Positions 17,486 to 26,044 of a stretch of DNA of 64,000 nt are shown in pieces. A program made the translations under genes and the position numbers. Below the pieces are notes generated by a model, which saw nothing but the letters and a program-made list of their open reading frames with translations, was not told where the DNA came from and did not search any database. Each line of letters starts with the position of its first letter. The first letter of the stretch is position 1. The stretch is from Nostoc sp. FACHB-973 (GTDB lineage: Bacteria > Cyanobacteriota > Cyanobacteriia > Cyanobacteriales > Nostocaceae): NCBI RefSeq assembly GCF_014698115.1, contig NZ_JACJSJ010000001.1, positions 1 to 64,000 on the forward strand. The letters are read 5' to 3'.

Positions 17486-19048
17486 ATGTTTCAAGACATT
17501 ACTGCTCAAATTGATTATTCTTCCTCATTTCCATATTTAGCGACAGTCTTAGGCGTTTCTAGCATAACGGGAACACTGGGTTGGCGTTGGTGGAAACAAA
17601 AGAATACATACAAATCCCTAGAATCACTCCCTTCTCCTCCCAAACACTGGCTGTTAGGAAATCTTCCGCAAATATTAACAGCAGTGAAACAGAAGAAATT
17701 ATTCCGGCAATTTTTTGATTGGAGTCAACAGCTAGGCCCGATGTATGTTATCTGGAATCGCGGCTATCCAGTTGTCATTTTAAGTAAGCCGAAAGTTATC
17801 GAAGATACCATTGTCAATGGCATGAGAGATGGTAGCTTAATTAGATCTGAGTCATTGCGTAAAGCTTGGAACGATATCAATGCTCCCATTATGATCGGAG
17901 AAACCGGAACTGAGTGGCAGTGGCGACGCAAGGCTTGGAACCCGGAATTCAGTTCTAGCAATCTCTCCAAATATCTTGAAATTATTAGCCAAGCCTGCGA
18001 ACAAGTAATTGAGACACTGAAAGAAGCTGCACCACCAAAAGAAGTTGAGGTAGATCCTCTGTTTGTAGAACTAACAATGAGGGTGATTTCCTCTCTTGTA
18101 CTAGGCATTCCTGTGGATAGAAAGAGTACTAGTCATGAAGGACCACCCCTGGAAGTTCTCAAGATGTACGAAGCGATGTCTATTCTAGGCTATCGGTTCC
18201 TACGACAAGCTGCTGGCGAGAAGACATGGATGAAATATTTGCCAACTAAGAATTCACGAGATTATTGGGCAGCAAGGCGATATTTTGAGGAATTTCTGAC
18301 TCCTCGTGTAGACTTAGCTTTACAGATGAGAAAACAAAACCAGACTGATTTACCACAAGTAAGTCCTTTGTTCCGGGAATCAATGTTAGTCAAAATCGCT
18401 GCTAAAGAACCAAAATACAATCGTGAAACATTAATAGCTGAATCTGTTGAACTCTTAATAGCTGGTACTGACACAACAGCGCATACTTTATCCTTTGCAA
18501 TAGGAGAGTTGAGCTTAAATCAAAGGGTTTTTCAGCAAGCACGGGACATCGTTGATCGAGTTTGGCAAAGCAAAGGCTGTATTAATACAGAAAGCTTCAA
18601 GGAATTGGCTTATATTAGTGCAATTCTCAAGGAAACATTGCGCCTTTATTCAGTCGCCTCAGGCTCAACTTCATTGGAGGCTCAACGCGACACTGTAATT
18701 GAAGGTAAAGCGATTCCTCGCGGTACAAGAATATCCTGGTCAATGCTTGCTGCTGGAAGAGATCCAGAAGTCTATGCTAATCCGGAGGTATTTCTGCCAG
18801 AACGTTGGTTAGACAAAAGTAAGGAAACTAGTTCACTGCCAATGATAGACTTTGGCTCAGGGTCTCATCGTTGCTTGGGAGAGCATTTATCAATGCTCGA
18901 AGGAACTCTGATGCTAGGATTATTAGTCCGCTACTTCGACTGGGAGTTAGTCAACGGTCGTTCTTCTCTGGAACAATTACAGCAAAACCTGTTAATTTAT
19001 CCGTCCGATAAAATGCCAGTGCGCTTTCGGTTGAGAAATTGGGAGTAA
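17486..19048 (+). CDS. Cytochrome P450 with N-terminal membrane anchor
   Basis: A heme monooxygenase of 520 residues from the ATG at 17486. A TTG at 17465 would add seven residues, but AAAGGCGG just before the ATG is the better ribosome binding site. An N-terminal hydrophobic stretch and the Pro-rich hinge (SLPSPPKHWLLGNLP) resemble microsomal P450s. The I helix AGTDTTAH begins at 326, ExxR is KETLR (Glu383, Arg386), and the heme Cys463 sits in FGSGSHRCLG. Subfamily and substrate are unknown. It is separated from the aromatic cluster by recJ, so membership is uncertain. Confidence 0.9.
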   Translation: MFQDITAQIDYSSSFPYLATVLGVSSITGTLGWRWWKQKNTYKSLESLPSPPKHWLLGNLPQILTAVKQKKLFRQFFDWSQQLGPMYVIWNRGYPVVILSKPKVIEDTIVNGMRDGSLIRSESLRKAWNDINAPIMIGETGTEWQWRRKAWNPEFSSSNLSKYLEIISQACEQVIETLKEAAPPKEVEVDPLFVELTMRVISSLVLGIPVDRKSTSHEGPPLEVLKMYEAMSILGYRFLRQAAGEKTWMKYLPTKNSRDYWAARRYFEEFLTPRVDLALQMRKQNQTDLPQVSPLFRESMLVKIAAKEPKYNRETLIAESVELLIAGTDTTAHTLSFAIGELSLNQRVFQQARDIVDRVWQSKGCINTESFKELAYISAILKETLRLYSVASGSTSLEAQRDTVIEGKAIPRGTRISWSMLAAGRDPEVYANPEVFLPERWLDKSKETSSLPMIDFGSGSHRCLGEHLSMLEGTLMLGLLVRYFDWELVNGRSSLEQLQQNLLIYPSDKMPVRFRLRNWE

Positions 19049-19221
19049 AGCTTTGAGAATTTCGTACTATTTTTATAAGAAGAATTCAGCAACTCTTGAG
19101 TCAGAATTCAGTATGAATTCTGTACGAGTGGGTAATGAATATTGGTTAAAACCTTGCCCCTGGTGGGCGAAAGTAGTATTAAATATTCTCGCCTTAAAAC
19201 TCTATCTCTTTATGGGTAGAG

Positions 19222-19258
19222 TATTCTGAATTCTGAATTCTGAATTCTGAATTCTGAC
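19222..19258. repeat. STRR: TGAATTC heptamers
   Basis: About five tandem CTGAATT units (EcoRI-like core GAATTC). The same unit recurs at 24295-24330, 24515-24540, 25984-26004 and 53372-53400. Confidence 0.85.
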
Positions 19259-19279
19259 TCCTGGTTTATGTGGTCAAAA

Positions 19280-19303
19280 AGACGCGATTAATCGCGTCTC
19301 TAC
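19280..19303. repeat. Palindrome AGACGCGATTAATCGCGTCT
   Basis: A perfect 20-base palindrome just upstream of recJ (19280-19299) followed by CTAC. A longer 28-base version lies inside recJ at 21208-21235, and a diverged version (GACGCGATAAATTGCGTC) at about 62410. Confidence 0.85.
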
Positions 19304-19326
19304 TTCTAAATTTTAAGCTTCTTTGT

Positions 19327-21705
19327 ATGCCCGAACAACAGTGGACTTTAGCAACAACAGAACAACCGCCAGAGTGGTTTATCCAAGCGGTGAAACAGCA
19401 TACGCCCGCATCAAATGGACTGTATGCAGCACAATTGTTGTGGCAACGGGGAATTAAAGAAAAATCACAATTATCAGCTTTTATCAACTATAAAGCTTAT
19501 CAAGCAGCAAGTCCCTTTGAGTTTGGACAAGAAATGCATCTGGCGATCGCCCGCTTACAAAAAGCCCGCGATGGTCATGATAAAATTGCTATCTGGGGAG
19601 ATTTTGACGCTGATGGCATTACCTCCACTGCCGTACTTTGGGATGGATTGGGAGAGTTTTTTATCCCAAACATCGAGTTAATTTATTACATTCCCAATCG
19701 TTTAAAAGAATCCCACGGATTGAATAATCAAGGAATTGATAATTTAGCCAAACAAGGTTGTAAATTAATAGTCACTTGTGACACGGGCAGCACAAATATT
19801 GATGAAATTATTTATGCCAAAGAGTTAGGTATCGATGTCATAGTTACCGACCATCACACCTTACCTGAAGAACGCCCACCAGTTACAGCGATTATTAATC
19901 CTCGATATCTGCCAAACGAACATCAGCTATATCATCTTTCTGGGGTGGCAGTAGCTTATAAATTGGTGGAAGCACTTTATCAAACTTTGCCTCATGTCCC
20001 CCAACACCCATTAGAAGACTTATTAGATTTAGTGGCGGTGGGATTAATTGCCGACTTGGTGCAGCTGAGTGGAGATTGTCGCTATTTAGCACAGCTGGGA
20101 ATTCAACGACTGCAAGCAGATTTTCAACAGCCACCGACAGCACGACGACGACCGGGGGTAGGGCGATTATTAGAATTGTGCCAGAAAAGTGGCGATCGCC
20201 CCACAGATATTTCCTTCGGTTTAGGACCGCGAATTAACGCCGTGAGCCGCATTCAAGGTGATGCTAGTTTCTGCGTCGAATTATTAACCAGTCGCAATGC
20301 CAAACGTTGTAACGAATTAGCCGAAGTTACAGAACTCGCAAACACCCGCCGCAAATCCTTGCAAAAAGATGTACAAGCCCAAGTAGCACAAAAACTGACT
20401 CAATTAGATTTATCAACCACCAGCGTCATTGTCCTCGAAGATGCCCAATGGCCTGCCGGTGTATTGGGCTTAGTCGCTGGACAAGTCGCACAAGAAACAG
20501 GACGGCCGACGATTTTGTTAAGTACTGAAGGGAGTGGGGAGTGGGGAGTGGGGAATGGGGAAGATTCTACTTCTACTTCCTTAGCCCGTGGTTCCGCCCG
20601 TTCGGTTAATTCCGTAGATTTGTATCAGTTGGTGAAAGACCAAGCACATCTGTTGCACCGCTTTGGTGGACATCCTTTTGCGGCGGGTTTGAGTTTAGCG
20701 ATTGAGAATATTCCTTTATTTACAGCAGCGATTAATCAGCAATTACGGCAATCTTTGGGTGGTACAACTCTCACGCCAACGGTGCAAGCAGACTTAGTGG
20801 TAACAGTTGCAGATTTAGGGAAAGAGTTATTTTTAGAACTAAAATTATTAGAACCTTGTGGAATGGGTAACCCTGTTCCAAAATTGCTAATTCAAAACTG
20901 CTGGTTTGAAAATAGTTGGCATCGCAATCAGCAAGATTGGCAAGGAAAAAAGGTACAGTACATTAAAACTGAGTTTAATATTCGGGATGATTCAACTAGA
21001 AGTCCCTTTCCTGGTATTTGGTGGGGACACTACAAAGAAGAATTGCCCATAGGAAGGTGTGATTGTATAGCAGAACTCGACTACAACACCTTCAAAAAAC
21101 GCTATGAAATTAGATTAATTGCCGTGCGCCAAAGTGAAAACTCAGCACTCAATACTCAGCACTCACCATTTATCCTCGACTGGCGCAACCTCCCCACTCC
21201 CCACTTTGTAGAGACGCGATTAATCGCGTCTCTACAGACTCCCCCACTCGTGCTTGAACATTGTCCGACGAACTGGGATGATTTACGTGTATGGTTGCGG
21301 CGATGTTTAACGACTACGTTTGATAATCAACAACAATTAGCCATCGCTTGGTCTAAACCCAATCACCAACCACCAAAAGAAGTTTGGCGAACCTTGGTTG
21401 GCATTGCCAAATATCTCAGTCGTACCAATCAATTAGTCACCCGCGTACAACTTTTAGATAAACTTGGGATTAGCGATCGCACCTTATTTTTAGGAATCAA
21501 AGCTTTAAAATATTGGGGATTCACAGTTACAAGACAAGACCGTGATTTCCACATCACCTGGAATCCCAGCAATGTCTTTGAAACCAACGCTGATGTAGCT
21601 GTTGCACAGTTTTTAGCCGCCGTCAGCGAAGAACAATTTCAGCAAAACTACTTTGCCGAAGTACCTTTATCTACTATTGTTGCCATGATTAATACTCAAT
21701 TCTGA
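19327..21705 (+). CDS. recJ: Single-stranded-DNA exonuclease RecJ with repeat-encoded insertions
   Basis: A 5'-3' ssDNA exonuclease for recombination and repair. DHH motifs are present: WGDFDADGITST, VTCDTGS, VTDHHTLPEERPP and FGLGPRINAVSRI. The DHHA1 motif is HRFGGHPFAAGLSL. The C-terminal part (about 600-792) carries an extra winged-helix-like region usual in cyanobacterial RecJ. The start is ATG at 19327 (MPEQQWTLATTEQ); an upstream in-frame GTG at 19270 would read through the palindrome. Two in-frame insertions are repeat DNA: about 20528-20620 (GSGEWGVGNGEDSTSTS...) and about 21190-21240 (NLPTPHFVETRLIASLQTP). Both lie between conserved blocks, so the enzyme is probably still active. Confidence 0.92.
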   Translation: MPEQQWTLATTEQPPEWFIQAVKQHTPASNGLYAAQLLWQRGIKEKSQLSAFINYKAYQAASPFEFGQEMHLAIARLQKARDGHDKIAIWGDFDADGITSTAVLWDGLGEFFIPNIELIYYIPNRLKESHGLNNQGIDNLAKQGCKLIVTCDTGSTNIDEIIYAKELGIDVIVTDHHTLPEERPPVTAIINPRYLPNEHQLYHLSGVAVAYKLVEALYQTLPHVPQHPLEDLLDLVAVGLIADLVQLSGDCRYLAQLGIQRLQADFQQPPTARRRPGVGRLLELCQKSGDRPTDISFGLGPRINAVSRIQGDASFCVELLTSRNAKRCNELAEVTELANTRRKSLQKDVQAQVAQKLTQLDLSTTSVIVLEDAQWPAGVLGLVAGQVAQETGRPTILLSTEGSGEWGVGNGEDSTSTSLARGSARSVNSVDLYQLVKDQAHLLHRFGGHPFAAGLSLAIENIPLFTAAINQQLRQSLGGTTLTPTVQADLVVTVADLGKELFLELKLLEPCGMGNPVPKLLIQNCWFENSWHRNQQDWQGKKVQYIKTEFNIRDDSTRSPFPGIWWGHYKEELPIGRCDCIAELDYNTFKKRYEIRLIAVRQSENSALNTQHSPFILDWRNLPTPHFVETRLIASLQTPPLVLEHCPTNWDDLRVWLRRCLTTTFDNQQQLAIAWSKPNHQPPKEVWRTLVGIAKYLSRTNQLVTRVQLLDKLGISDRTLFLGIKALKYWGFTVTRQDRDFHITWNPSNVFETNADVAVAQFLAAVSEEQFQQNYFAEVPLSTIVAMINTQF
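20528..20620 (+). repeat. STRR inserted in frame inside recJ
   Basis: GGGAGTGGGGAGTGGGGAGT units followed by a TTCTACTTCTACTTCC segment lie between two conserved recJ blocks (RPTILLST and YQLVKDQAHLLHRFGGH). They encode a Gly/Ser/Thr/Arg-rich linker of about 30 residues with no counterpart in the family. The reading frame is kept. Confidence 0.8.
21190..21240 (+). repeat. 28-bp palindrome and CCCCACT repeat inserted in recJ
   Basis: CTCCCCACTCCCCACTTT is followed by a perfect 28-base palindrome at 21208-21235 whose half-arm is GTAGAGACGCGATT. Together they encode about 17 residues (NLPTPHFVETRLIASLQ) in frame. The same palindrome core precedes recJ at 19280. Confidence 0.85.
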
Positions 21706-21745
21706 TTGCTATAGTGGTTCCAATCATATGAGGTACGGAAATTTC

Positions 21746-21960
21746 TAGGGGCGCATAGCTATCATAGGTGTCAACTGAACGTAAAAACCTTGTAAGGACG
21801 TTATATAAAACTTACTCAATTACCAATCAATCCCGAGTTACCCCACCCCGGCTTTACTAACGCAAAACCGCCCCACCCCAAAGCATCGGGGAGGGGTAAA
21901 GCGTATGTGGGACAAGCGTTTGAGCTTAAGTTGACACCAATGCATAGCTATGGACTCCTA
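21746..21960. mobile_element. MITE-like element, family B, about 215 bp
   Basis: The left end (TAGGGGCGCATAGCTAT, then GGTGTCAACT) and the inverted right end (TAGGAGTCCATAGCTATGCA, then GGTGTCAACT) match over about 45 bases with scattered mismatches. The inside holds GC-rich CCCCACCCC segments and no gene. It lies in the spacer in front of the aromatic gene cluster. Confidence 0.65.
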
Positions 21961-22440
21961 CATTGTACTTCAATATTACACTTTTGGACGATAGACAAGC
22001 AAATATTGGTTAATTATGCAGTTTTATGCAATTAAGCGATCGCATTTCTGCATCCTCCAGGAATGAAAACTGCACGCAAAGGAGCAGAAAAGGTGGATGT
22101 GTTGCATGAATAGGTCGGATATTGTGTAACTCATTGGCAACAGTAAAACTACTGACAGCGAACTAGGTTCTTTACCCACTTTTTTGCAACTTTGTCAAGC
22201 TCAGTTTGAGATCAGTGATGCGGTGAGATCAAACTGCACTGGAATTAAAAATCTCAAACAGCGAAATTACTTACATGAGCAAAAATGAAGGAGAAATTCA
22301 TAAAGGGTTTTATCTAAACTACTGTTGCTACGGTTACGCTCATCCTCTACTCCCCTTACCGAATTGGAAGATTGGGGTTGTTTGATAATTGTCAACTCAT
22401 CGGTCAAGGTTAAAAACTTTAGTCACAAACTTTCAAAAAC
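21961..22440. other. Leader region of the aromatic gene cluster
   Basis: About 480 bases between the MITE-like element and the ammonia-lyase gene. It has no supported gene and one HIP1 site (about 22036). It should contain the cluster promoter. A repeat pair at 22202-22236 is a candidate operator. No Shine-Dalgarno precedes the ATG at 22441. Confidence 0.5.
22202..22236. promoter_or_regulatory. Candidate operator upstream of the ammonia-lyase gene
   Basis: CAGTTTGA (22202-22209) and TCAAACTG (22229-22236) are exact inverted repeats 19 bases apart. Overlapping them, TGAGATCA occurs twice in direct orientation (22207-22214 and 22224-22231, 17 bases start to start). This dyad with internal direct repeats about 205 bases before the start codon could bind a dimeric regulator, for instance the LysR protein encoded at 37685. 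No direct evidence. Confidence 0.3.
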
Positions 22441-24150
22441 ATGGATACACTTCGCTTAAATAAAAACACTGCCAACAAAACTGCCTTTTCTTTTGTGCAT
22501 GGTTCTGATGACGCTGTAATTGTAGGCGATCGCAATCTCACTGTTGAAGAAGTCATTAGTGTAGCGCGTTATGGCACACAGGTACGTTTAACTGATGATC
22601 TAGAAAAATTGGCTAATGTCCAAGCATCCTGCGACTTTATTCACCATGCAGTTGAATCCGGGGAACCTATTTATGGCGTGACAACTGGTTTTGGTGGTAT
22701 GGCAAATGTGGTAATTTCTCCTGAATCTGCGGCTTTACTACAAAATAATTTGATGTGGTATCACAAGGTGGGTGCAGGAAAAAAATTACCTCTGGTTGAT
22801 GTTCGGGCTGCAATGCTTTTACGTGCAAACTCCCACATTAGTGGTGCATCGGGGATTCGGCTGGAACTCATCAAGCGGATGCTGATATTCCTGAATGCTG
22901 GTGTTACACCTCATGTCTGTGAATTTGGTTCAATTGGTGCCAGTGGTGATTTAACGCCTTTAGCGTATATCACCGGGGCATTGATTGGTTTAAATTCCAG
23001 CTACACCGTTGACTTTAACGGTGAAGAAATGAACGCACTAACAGCACTCAAAAAACTGGGTTTAGAACCATTGCAACTACTTCCTAAAGAAGGGTTAGCA
23101 ATGATGAATGGCACCTCAGTTATGACAGGTATTGCCGCCAATTGCGTCTACGACACCAAAAATCTCTTAGCATTAGCAATGGGTGCCCACGCCTTAGCTA
23201 TTCAAGGTTTAAATGGAACTAATCAATCATTTCACCCATTTATCCATAAACTCAAACCACATTCAGGACAAAAATGGGCTGCTAACCAAATGCTCAGCCT
23301 GTTGATAGGTTCACGATTAGTTCGAGAAGAGTTAAATGGTTCTCACAACTATCGCGGTGAAGATCCGATTCAAGACCGTTATTCACTGCGTTGTTTAGCT
23401 CAATATATGGGGCCAATTGTCGATGGACTTGAGCAAATTCAGAAACAAATTGAGGTAGAAATTAACTCTGTAACTGACAACCCGCTCATCGATGTGGAGA
23501 ACCAAGCAAGTTATCATGGCGGCAATTTCTTAGGACAGTATATTGGTGTAGGAATGGATCAATTGCGTTACTACATTGGGTTGTTAGCTAAACACTTAGA
23601 TGTCCAAATAGCGTACTTGGTAGCACCAGAATTTAACAATGGACTCTCTCCATCTTTAGTTGGTAACAAAGACCGGAGTGTAAACATGGGGTTCAAGGGA
23701 TTGCAAATTACTGGTAACTCCATCATGCCTTTATTAACCTTCTATGGAAATTCCATAGCCGATCGCTTTCCTACCCACGCGGAACAATATAACCAAAATA
23801 TCAACAGCCAAGGTTTTGCTTCCGCAAATTTGGCGCGTCAATCAGTAGAAATCTTTCAACAATATATAGCGATCGCCTTGATGTTTGGCGTGCAAGCAGT
23901 TGATTTACGCACATACACAATTGTTGAACATTATGATGCCCGTGCCACCCTCTCGCCTGCAACCAGAGATTTATATCTCGCAATCCGTGATGTAGTTGGA
24001 CAAGCGCCGTCTCCCAACAGACCTTACATCTGGAACGACAACGAACAAGCCCTAGATGAACACATTGCCAAAATTGCAACTGATATCGCCAATGGTGGAC
24101 AAATTGTGCAAGCAGTTAACGGTCTTTTGTTAACCTTAGAGGATGTTTGA
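22441..24150 (+). CDS. MIO-type aromatic amino acid ammonia-lyase (PAL/TAL family)
   Basis: Converts an aromatic amino acid to the trans-cinnamate type acid plus ammonia. The 569 residues align without gaps through the N-terminal half with the Anabaena phenylalanine ammonia-lyase as I remember it. The Ala-Ser-Gly triad that forms the MIO cofactor is at 167-169 (GSIGASGDLTPL), and catalytic Tyr78 is in PIYGVTTGFGGMANV. NQSFHPFIH, QDRYSLRC and NSVTDNPLIDV are all present. The selectivity pair that is Phe107-Leu108 in the Anabaena enzyme is Tyr107-His108 here (NLMWYHKVGAG). Tyrosine or a hydroxylated substrate is therefore possible. It is the first gene of the cluster. Histidine ammonia-lyase is unlikely given the PAL-like sequence and neighbours. 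Confidence 0.9.
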   Translation: MDTLRLNKNTANKTAFSFVHGSDDAVIVGDRNLTVEEVISVARYGTQVRLTDDLEKLANVQASCDFIHHAVESGEPIYGVTTGFGGMANVVISPESAALLQNNLMWYHKVGAGKKLPLVDVRAAMLLRANSHISGASGIRLELIKRMLIFLNAGVTPHVCEFGSIGASGDLTPLAYITGALIGLNSSYTVDFNGEEMNALTALKKLGLEPLQLLPKEGLAMMNGTSVMTGIAANCVYDTKNLLALAMGAHALAIQGLNGTNQSFHPFIHKLKPHSGQKWAANQMLSLLIGSRLVREELNGSHNYRGEDPIQDRYSLRCLAQYMGPIVDGLEQIQKQIEVEINSVTDNPLIDVENQASYHGGNFLGQYIGVGMDQLRYYIGLLAKHLDVQIAYLVAPEFNNGLSPSLVGNKDRSVNMGFKGLQITGNSIMPLLTFYGNSIADRFPTHAEQYNQNINSQGFASANLARQSVEIFQQYIAIALMFGVQAVDLRTYTIVEHYDARATLSPATRDLYLAIRDVVGQAPSPNRPYIWNDNEQALDEHIAKIATDIANGGQIVQAVNGLLLTLEDV

Positions 24151-24566
24151 AAAGTTATCTTGTCGGTAGCCCAAGGCTCTAAATCTTCCTAAATTCCCGT
24201 ATAAATTGCCGGACTTTGAATCAGGTCACAACCAAACACTTTTCAAACAATCTCTAACACATACTTACACCAATTCGGAATTCAGAAATTGAAGAAGAAT
24301 TCAGAAGTCAGAATTCAGGAGTCAGAATCAAGACGCTCGTTGCGCTAAAGCGTCTCCCCTTCTCCCAAAGGGAGAGGCTAGCGCCAAGGGAGAAGACTCG
24401 CTCATAGCGTTGCTATGGCGAAGGCGTTGCCTCTCGTTCGCCCAAAGCGTCTCGTAGAGAAGAGAAGGCTTTACGCTGCGCTATCCGTCAGTCGCACAGA
24501 AAACATTGCTGAATTCTGACTCCTGACTCCTGAATTCTGTTTGATTAAATTTGGAGAGAAAATACA
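24151..24566. repeat. Repeat mosaic between the ammonia-lyase and P450 genes
   Basis: The spacer holds GAATTCAGAAGTCAGAATTC units (24280-24330), an array of GCGTCTCC/GGAGAGGC inverted pieces (24335-24470) and CTGACTCCTGACTCCTGAATT (24517-24538). It contains no gene. Such a spacer may let the downstream genes be separately expressed. GGAGAG at 24552-24557 is the P450 ribosome binding site. Confidence 0.75.
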
Positions 24567-26000
24567 ATGGTAAAACAGAGCATCTACCAAAATGGACGTA
24601 AAAAGCCTCCTGGCGTACCTGGTTTTCCAATTATTGGCTGCTTTCCCCAAATGTCAACAAATCCGCTGCAATTCCTCACCAATGCAGCGCGTGAGTATGG
24701 TGGCGTTGTCCATCTGGGGGCGATCGGTCCGCAACAACTTTACTTGATTGCCGATCCAGATTGTGTAAAGTATGTGCTGCAAGAAAATCCTCAGAATTAC
24801 ACAAAAGGTGAAAATTTCCAGGACATAAAACTGGTAATTGGTGAAGGCTTGGTGATTAGCGAGGGTGACTCATGGCGTTCCCAGCGTCGCCTAATGCAAC
24901 CATCTTTTCACCGCCAGCAAATCGCCGCGATGGTCAATGACATGACCCAGCTGACCGCCCAGATGGTAGAACGCTGGCAAAAAATACCAGCCGGTACAAC
25001 CCTCAATATCTCTGAGGAAATGCTTGTTCTGACACAGAAGATTCTCCTCAAGACGACTTTGAGTATTGACGCTGATAGCGACACCACCGAACTAATTCAG
25101 GCTTGGAATACTATCTATAAGTTTCTGAGCGATCGCTTGTGGGCTGTCATCAAGCCGCCTATTAGCTTCCCCACGCCAAAAAACCGCCAGTTTCAGCAAG
25201 CAATCAACACCCTCCGCACAATTGCCAACAACATCATCCAACAACGCAAACAAGGCAATCGTACCACTTATGACATACTTTCAATGTTCATGAGTACTCA
25301 GGATGAGTCTGGCAAGGGATTGAGTGACCAGCAATTACATGACCAGATAGTTGGACTCTTCTCCGCTGGATTTGAGACCTCAGCTGTAACACTTGGCTGG
25401 ATCTGGTACTTGCTTTCCAAATATCCCACTGTGGAACGCCAGTTACAGGCAGAACTGACTACAGTCTTGGCTGGAAGAATCCCGACCTTCGAGGATCTGC
25501 CGCAGCTGAAATATACCAAAATGGTTGTTCAGGAAGCAATGCGACTTTATCCAGGTGCTTGGGTTTATGCCCGCAACAACTTGGATGATGATTTGATTGG
25601 CGGCTATCATATCCCAGCTGGCTCCATGCTTTTGCTCAGTCCCTTTGTCACCCACCGCCTCCCGGCTTTTTGGGATAATCCTGAAGGCTTTGATCCTGAA
25701 CGATTCACACCAGAACGCTCAGTTGATCGTCCGCGTTATGCGTACTTTCCTTTCGGCGGCGGCCAACGTCAGTGCTTAGGCGACATCTTTGCGTTAACGG
25801 AAATTCAGTTGATTGTAGCAATGGTGTGTCAACGCTTCCGCCTCAATCTCCTGCCTGAACACCCGGTTGAATGCCAGCCATTGCTAACTCTGCAAACACG
25901 CAAAGGCATTCTAATGACATTGCAGCCACGAAGTGAAATTGATAACGTCAGTCAGCTAAATACTCAAAAGACATTATTAACACTGAATTCTGAATTCTGA
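24567..26000 (+). CDS. Cytochrome P450 of the aromatic cluster
   Basis: A soluble-looking P450 of 477 residues without a membrane anchor; it starts near the Pro-rich PPGVPGFPIIG. The I-helix motif is AGFETSA (267-273), ExxR is QEAMR, and heme Cys403 is in FPFGGGQRQCLG. SWRSQRRLMQPSFHRQQ is the C-helix region that contacts heme. It resembles CYP4/CYP102-like or cyanobacterial CYP110-like enzymes; I cannot fix the family. In context it may hydroxylate a cinnamoyl or later intermediate. The last residues (LLTLNSEF) and stop codon come from a CTGAATT repeat, so the C-terminus has been replaced or extended. The CoA ligase follows 44 bases later. Confidence 0.92.
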   Translation: MVKQSIYQNGRKKPPGVPGFPIIGCFPQMSTNPLQFLTNAAREYGGVVHLGAIGPQQLYLIADPDCVKYVLQENPQNYTKGENFQDIKLVIGEGLVISEGDSWRSQRRLMQPSFHRQQIAAMVNDMTQLTAQMVERWQKIPAGTTLNISEEMLVLTQKILLKTTLSIDADSDTTELIQAWNTIYKFLSDRLWAVIKPPISFPTPKNRQFQQAINTLRTIANNIIQQRKQGNRTTYDILSMFMSTQDESGKGLSDQQLHDQIVGLFSAGFETSAVTLGWIWYLLSKYPTVERQLQAELTTVLAGRIPTFEDLPQLKYTKMVVQEAMRLYPGAWVYARNNLDDDLIGGYHIPAGSMLLLSPFVTHRLPAFWDNPEGFDPERFTPERSVDRPRYAYFPFGGGQRQCLGDIFALTEIQLIVAMVCQRFRLNLLPEHPVECQPLLTLQTRKGILMTLQPRSEIDNVSQLNTQKTLLTLNSEF

Positions 26001-26005
26001 ATTCT
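25984..26005 (+). repeat. CTGAATT repeat forming the P450 gene end
   Basis: Three CTGAATT units overlap the final codons and stop of the P450 gene. The stop TGA at 25998-26000 is part of the second unit. Confidence 0.75.
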
Positions 26006-26044
26006 TCCGATCGAGGTAATGAAGTTAAGTGAGTCTTTTTAGCC

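Noticed and set aside
22441..24150. Histidine ammonia-lyase
   Set aside because: The overall sequence follows cyanobacterial PAL closely and no histidine-degradation gene is near, although His108 recalls HAL.
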